From: DATFRY01 sp035489015
Lineage (GTDB): Bacteria > Myxococcota_A > Polyangia > Haliangiales > Haliangiaceae
Reading direction: 5' to 3'
Assembly: GCA_035489015.1 (NCBI GenBank)
Contig: DATHKR010000255.1
Location: 1 to 64,000, forward strand
DNA length: 64,000 bases
Shown here: piece after piece, positions 61,099 through 64,000 of the stretch
Layout of the letters: every line of letters starts with the position of its first letter
Position numbering within the stretch: position 1 is the stretch's first letter
Position numbers and translations under genes: made by a program
Notes under the pieces: generated by a model
What the model was told of the DNA's origin: nothing
The model's database searches: none
The model's input: the letters and a program-made list of their open reading frames with translations, nothing else

Positions 61099-61773
61099 AT
61101 GCGACCCGGCCTCGCCATCCTCGTCCTCCAGCTCGGCGCCGCGAGCGCGGCGGGTTGCGACACGCAGGCCAGCGACGACTACCGCGGCGAGCCGATGGTG
61201 CGCCTGGACGGGACGCTCACCAGCACCATCGAGGATCCGCCGGCCACGCTCCTGCCGGTGCTGGCCTGGAGCAACGTCGTGGATCCGGGCGGCGACTACA
61301 CGATCGCGGAGCAGGCGATCGTCACCCTCGAGTTCCCGGCCCAGTTCCACATGGAGATCTTCCAGCCGCCCGGCCCGAGAGCGCTCAACGACTTCACCCA
61401 GGGCGGCCAGCGCCCTGACGAGATCCACGTCGGCGTCGCTCACATCGTGGCCTGGCCGGACGACATGCTGCCCGGCCCGCAGGTGCGCGCCGACGACGAC
61501 GACGACGACGACGGGCCCGACGTGTTCGGCGTCGCCGAGCACCAGCTCCTCATCTATGTCGAGGGGGACGTCGCGCCCGGCACGTTCAGCGCCGAGCTGC
61601 TCGGCGGCGAGCTCGAGCCCGGCTTCCACGTCATGGACGTGGTCACCCGGGGCGAGGGCGACTGTCCCGCGGACGGCTTCGACTGCCTGCACCTCGCCCC
61701 CGACGACCTCGACAGCGCGATCCAGATCCGGATCGATCACGCCGAGCTCCTGGATTTTCCCGATTGGAGCTGA
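61099..61773 (+). CDS. Lipoprotein of the ECF-caspase module, unknown function
   Basis: 224 residues; signal LAILVLQLGAASAAGC with lipobox. The mature chain is acidic and mainly beta-predicted, with an Asp run near residue 135 and a C-terminal region containing one Cys pair (GDCPADGFDCLHL). No recognised domain. Its stop overlaps the start of the sigma factor gene by 10 bases, so it is translated with the regulatory genes. It may be the envelope sensor or an output of the module; this is inference. Confidence 0.75.
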   Translation: MRPGLAILVLQLGAASAAGCDTQASDDYRGEPMVRLDGTLTSTIEDPPATLLPVLAWSNVVDPGGDYTIAEQAIVTLEFPAQFHMEIFQPPGPRALNDFTQGGQRPDEIHVGVAHIVAWPDDMLPGPQVRADDDDDDDGPDVFGVAEHQLLIYVEGDVAPGTFSAELLGGELEPGFHVMDVVTRGEGDCPADGFDCLHLAPDDLDSAIQIRIDHAELLDFPDWS

Positions 61774-62282
61774 CCCGCAAGCGCGCGGCGGCGAGCGACT
61801 CGCCGGGTCCGCCCGATCTGGAGACGATCTACCGCGAGCACGGGCACGTGGTGGTGCGGCGAGCCCGCCGCATCCTGGGCGACGAGGTGGAGGCCGGTGA
61901 GATCTTGCAGGAGGTGTTCCTCTCGCTCCTCGACCGGCCCGATCAGTTCGAGGGCCGCAGCGCGGTGACCACGTTCCTCTACGCGATGACGACCAACGCG
62001 TGCCTCAACCGCCTGCGTGACCGGAGGCGACGCTCGCAGATCCTGGCCGAGGCGATCGTCCCGCTCGAGATCGGCTCCGGGGGGCGGCCGGAGGCGAGCC
62101 TCGACGCCGCGTCGCTCCTGGCCCGGTTGCCCGAGCGCCTGGCCCGGGTCGCCATCTACCACTTCCTCGACGGCATGACGCACGACGAGATCGCCGAGCT
62201 CATCGGCGTGTCGCGCCGCCAGGTCGGCAACCTGGTGGTCCGGGTGCAGGAGGAGGCGCGCCGGCTGGCGCGGGCGGCATGA
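61764..62282 (+). CDS. ECF-type RNA polymerase sigma factor
   Basis: 172 residues. Region 2: LETIYREHGHVVVRRARRIL, EILQEVFLSLLDRP, RSAVTTFLYAMTTNACLNRLRDRRRR; region 4: LPERLARVAIYHFLDGMTHDEIAELIGVSRRQVGNLVVRV. No receiver or extra C-terminal domain. The start is a TTG at 61764, inside the end of the lipoprotein gene; no better start precedes region 2. Its stop overlaps the anti-sigma gene (ATGA), the usual arrangement for a membrane-controlled sigma factor. Confidence 0.9.
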   Translation: MELTRKRAAASDSPGPPDLETIYREHGHVVVRRARRILGDEVEAGEILQEVFLSLLDRPDQFEGRSAVTTFLYAMTTNACLNRLRDRRRRSQILAEAIVPLEIGSGGRPEASLDAASLLARLPERLARVAIYHFLDGMTHDEIAELIGVSRRQVGNLVVRVQEEARRLARAA

Positions 62283-63049
62283 TGGTGGAGCGCGGCACCA
62301 GCCCGACCTGCCTGTCGGACCTCCGGCTCGATCTCCTCGTGGCCGGCGAGCTCGACCCGGGCGCGGCCTCCGCCGCGCGCGCCCACCTGGCGGCGTGCGC
62401 CGACTGCACCGCTCGCCTGGCCGTCCTGGAGGGCGAGCGAGAGCAGATCCGCGCCCACCTGCCGCCGTTTCCGGGGCGCGCGGCGCCGCCGGCCGCCCGA
62501 CCGCGCGGCTCCCGACCGCGCGCTCGCCGCTGGGCCTGGCCGCTGGCCGCCGCCGCCGCGGCCGCGCTGGTGCTGGTGGTGTGGCCGCGCCGGACGATCG
62601 ACGAGACCGGCGACGACGGCGCCATCACCGACACGACGCGCCGCAAGGGCGGGCCGACCCTCGCCCTGTTCGTGCGGCGCGGCGATCGGGTGACCGCCGG
62701 CGCCAGCGGCGAGGTGGTGCATCCGGGCGACGAGATCCAGTTCGCCGCCACCTCCAGCGACCCCGCCTTCCTGGTCATCGCGAGCGTCGACGCGGCCGGG
62801 CGGGTCAGCGTCTATCACCCGACCGACCGGCGCGCCGCTCCGATCGGCCCCGGCAGCGATCGGCTCGTGCCCGGCGGCGTCCTGCTCGACGACGTGCTCG
62901 GCACCGAGCTCGTCTACGGCTTCTTCTGCCGCGACCGGATCGAGGTATCCGCCGCGCGCGCGGCGATCGAGGCGGGCACGCCGTCCGCCCTGCCCTCGCT
63001 GCCCGGGTGCCAGGTCGACCAGCTGGCGCTGATCAAGCGCCCGCGATGA
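62279..63049 (+). CDS. Membrane anti-sigma factor (zinc-finger) with DUF4384-like sensor domain
   Basis: 256 residues. N-terminal ZAS motif HLAACADC (His36, Cys40, Cys43) binds the sigma factor; an Arg/Pro-rich linker leads to one TM helix (about 84-101, WAWPLAAAAAAALVLVVW); the outer domain (about 120-256) resembles DUF4384 (LALFVRRGDRVTAGASGEVVHPGDEIQF, FLVIASVDAAGRVSVYHP). DUF4384 often occurs next to caspase-like genes. ATG shared with the sigma stop and with the next gene (both ATGA). It should hold the sigma factor inactive until an envelope signal. Confidence 0.88.
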   Translation: MMVERGTSPTCLSDLRLDLLVAGELDPGAASAARAHLAACADCTARLAVLEGEREQIRAHLPPFPGRAAPPAARPRGSRPRARRWAWPLAAAAAAALVLVVWPRRTIDETGDDGAITDTTRRKGGPTLALFVRRGDRVTAGASGEVVHPGDEIQFAATSSDPAFLVIASVDAAGRVSVYHPTDRRAAPIGPGSDRLVPGGVLLDDVLGTELVYGFFCRDRIEVSAARAAIEAGTPSALPSLPGCQVDQLALIKRPR

Positions 63050-64000
63050 GCCGCCCGCCGCCGACCGGCGCGGCCCTGGCCGGCGCGCTCCTGGCCGCGC
63101 TGGTGCAGCTGGCCGCGGCCCGGCCGGCCGCCGCCGAGATCGAGCGGTTCGCCGTCCTCATCGGCAACAACACCGGCCAGGGGGACGAGCCGGACCTGCG
63201 CTACGCCGAGTCGGACGCCGAGCGGATGAGCGAGGTGCTCCTCGACCTGGGCGGCTTCCGCGGCGAGAACGTGGTCCTCCTGCGCGGCCGGGGCAGCCCG
63301 GACGCGCGCCGCGCCCTCGCCGACCTGGAGCGCCGCATCGCCGCCGCCGCCGGCGACGCGCTGCTCCTGGTCTACTACTCGGGCCACGCCGACGCGACCG
63401 CCCTCCACCTGGGCGGCGATCGCCTGGTCCTCGACGAGCTGGAGCGCCTGGTGCGCGGGTCGGCCGCCCGCGTCCGGCTCCTCCTGGTCGACTCGTGCCG
63501 GTCCGGCGCCCTGACCCGGCGCAAGGGCGGCCAGGTGACCCGCGGCTTCTCGATCGACCTCGACGAGGTGCTGGCCGCCCAGGGCGTCATCGTGCTGACG
63601 TCGAGCTCGGCGACCGAGGACGCGCAGGAGTCGGACGAGCTGCGCGGCTCCTTCTTCACCCACTACCTCGTGTCCGGCCTCATGGGCGCCGCCGACCTCG
63701 GCGCCGACGGCGTCGTCACGCTCGCCGAGGCGTACCGCTACGCCTACGAGAGCACCCTGCGCGCCTCGAGCCGCACGATCGCCGGCGTGCAGCACGCCAC
63801 CTTCCACTACGACCTGTCCGGCCAGGGCGAGCTGCCGCTGACCCGGCTCGGCGGCCTGCCCGGCCAGCGCGCCTGGATCCGCTTCCCGCGCGAGCGCTCG
63901 TACCTGCTCCTGCGCGACGACGCGGCCGGCGCCGTGGTGGCCGAGGTGGGGCTGCGCGACGCGCGCCGCCGCATCAGCGTCCGCCCGGGCCGCTACTTCG
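63046..64000 (+). CDS. Exported caspase-like (peptidase C14) protease, partial at right edge
   Basis: Starts at ATG overlapping the anti-sigma stop; 318 codons visible. A signal peptide (LAGALLAALVQLAAARPAAA) precedes the caspase fold: RFAVLIGNN, RYAESDAERMSEVL, LLLVYYSGHAD with catalytic His114, and LLLVDSCRSG with catalytic Cys151. ATEDAQESDELRGSFFTHYLVSGL and the DGVVTLAEAYRYAYE follow as in bacterial metacaspase-like proteins. After residue 255 another beta-rich segment begins. The catalytic pair is intact. The end lies beyond base 64000. Confidence 0.92.
   Translation, partial: MSRPPPTGAALAGALLAALVQLAAARPAAAEIERFAVLIGNNTGQGDEPDLRYAESDAERMSEVLLDLGGFRGENVVLLRGRGSPDARRALADLERRIAAAAGDALLLVYYSGHADATALHLGGDRLVLDELERLVRGSAARVRLLLVDSCRSGALTRRKGGQVTRGFSIDLDEVLAAQGVIVLTSSSATEDAQESDELRGSFFTHYLVSGLMGAADLGADGVVTLAEAYRYAYESTLRASSRTIAGVQHATFHYDLSGQGELPLTRLGGLPGQRAWIRFPRERSYLLLRDDAAGAVVAEVGLRDARRRISVRPGRYF

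Overview
The window is about 70% G+C bacterial chromosome, packed with genes that mostly overlap by 1-14 bases. I infer a member of the Myxococcota (former Deltaproteobacteria), perhaps near Haliangium/Kofleriaceae. The clues are very high GC, many lipoproteins, a kinase-fold protein with a long Pro/Ser/Ala-rich tail, a giant TPR protein, a DUF222-type HNH protein, a caspase-like gene, and the gene orders rimP-nusA-ylxR-infB-DUF503-rbfA-nrnA / truB-rpsO-pnp-dut and queA-tgt-yajC-secD-secF. No 16S rRNA is present, so this placement is tentative. I see no rRNA, tRNA, CRISPR array or intact insertion sequence.

Region 1 (1-15.7 kb, minus strand) is the translation and RNA-decay block. A promoter and an attenuator-like hairpin near 15.6 kb precede rimP, nusA, ylxR, infB, a DUF503 gene, rbfA and nrnA. 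A dihaem-type lipoprotein gene with its own promoter-like element then interrupts the usual order before truB, rpsO, pnp and dut. The block ends in a catalytically dead kinase-fold protein whose tandem-repeat tail runs off the left edge.

Region 2 (15.8-28 kb): a Nit1-type amidase and a small membrane protein (plus), recJ (minus), then the tRNA-queuosine/Sec operon queA-tgt-yajC-secD-secF (minus) with paired hairpins between yajC and secD. Divergent from queA, across only 26 bp, is a secreted HEAT-repeat protein; both start codons sit next to one shared, nearly symmetric -10 sequence.

Region 3 (28-36 kb, minus): cell-envelope genes. These are an M4 metalloprotease lipoprotein with CUB and P domains, an M1 aminopeptidase lipoprotein, a predicted outer-membrane beta-barrel coupled to a small cytochrome-like lipoprotein, and an SDR-fold protein lacking the catalytic Tyr and Lys.

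Region 4 (36.2-50.5 kb): an 11.3-kb gene for a 3762-residue TPR protein, probably co-transcribed with the SDR gene; a divergent acidic Cys-containing lipoprotein; and an accessory patch with IS remnants and a DUF222/HNH endonuclease gene bracketed by two copies of one palindrome. A DoxX-like membrane protein follows.

Region 5 (50.6-64 kb): a two-domain AAA+ ATPase, an asymmetric MdlAB-like ABC exporter pair, and a large hybrid sensor kinase with one dead receiver and an altered GGDEF domain. Last come a beta-barrel protein and, divergently, a tightly overlapping four-gene module: lipoprotein, ECF sigma factor, membrane anti-sigma factor and exported caspase-like protease (cut by the right edge).

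Several genes lack a Shine-Dalgarno sequence and instead have TAnnnT or a close match 6-9 bases before the start codon, which suggests leaderless transcription.
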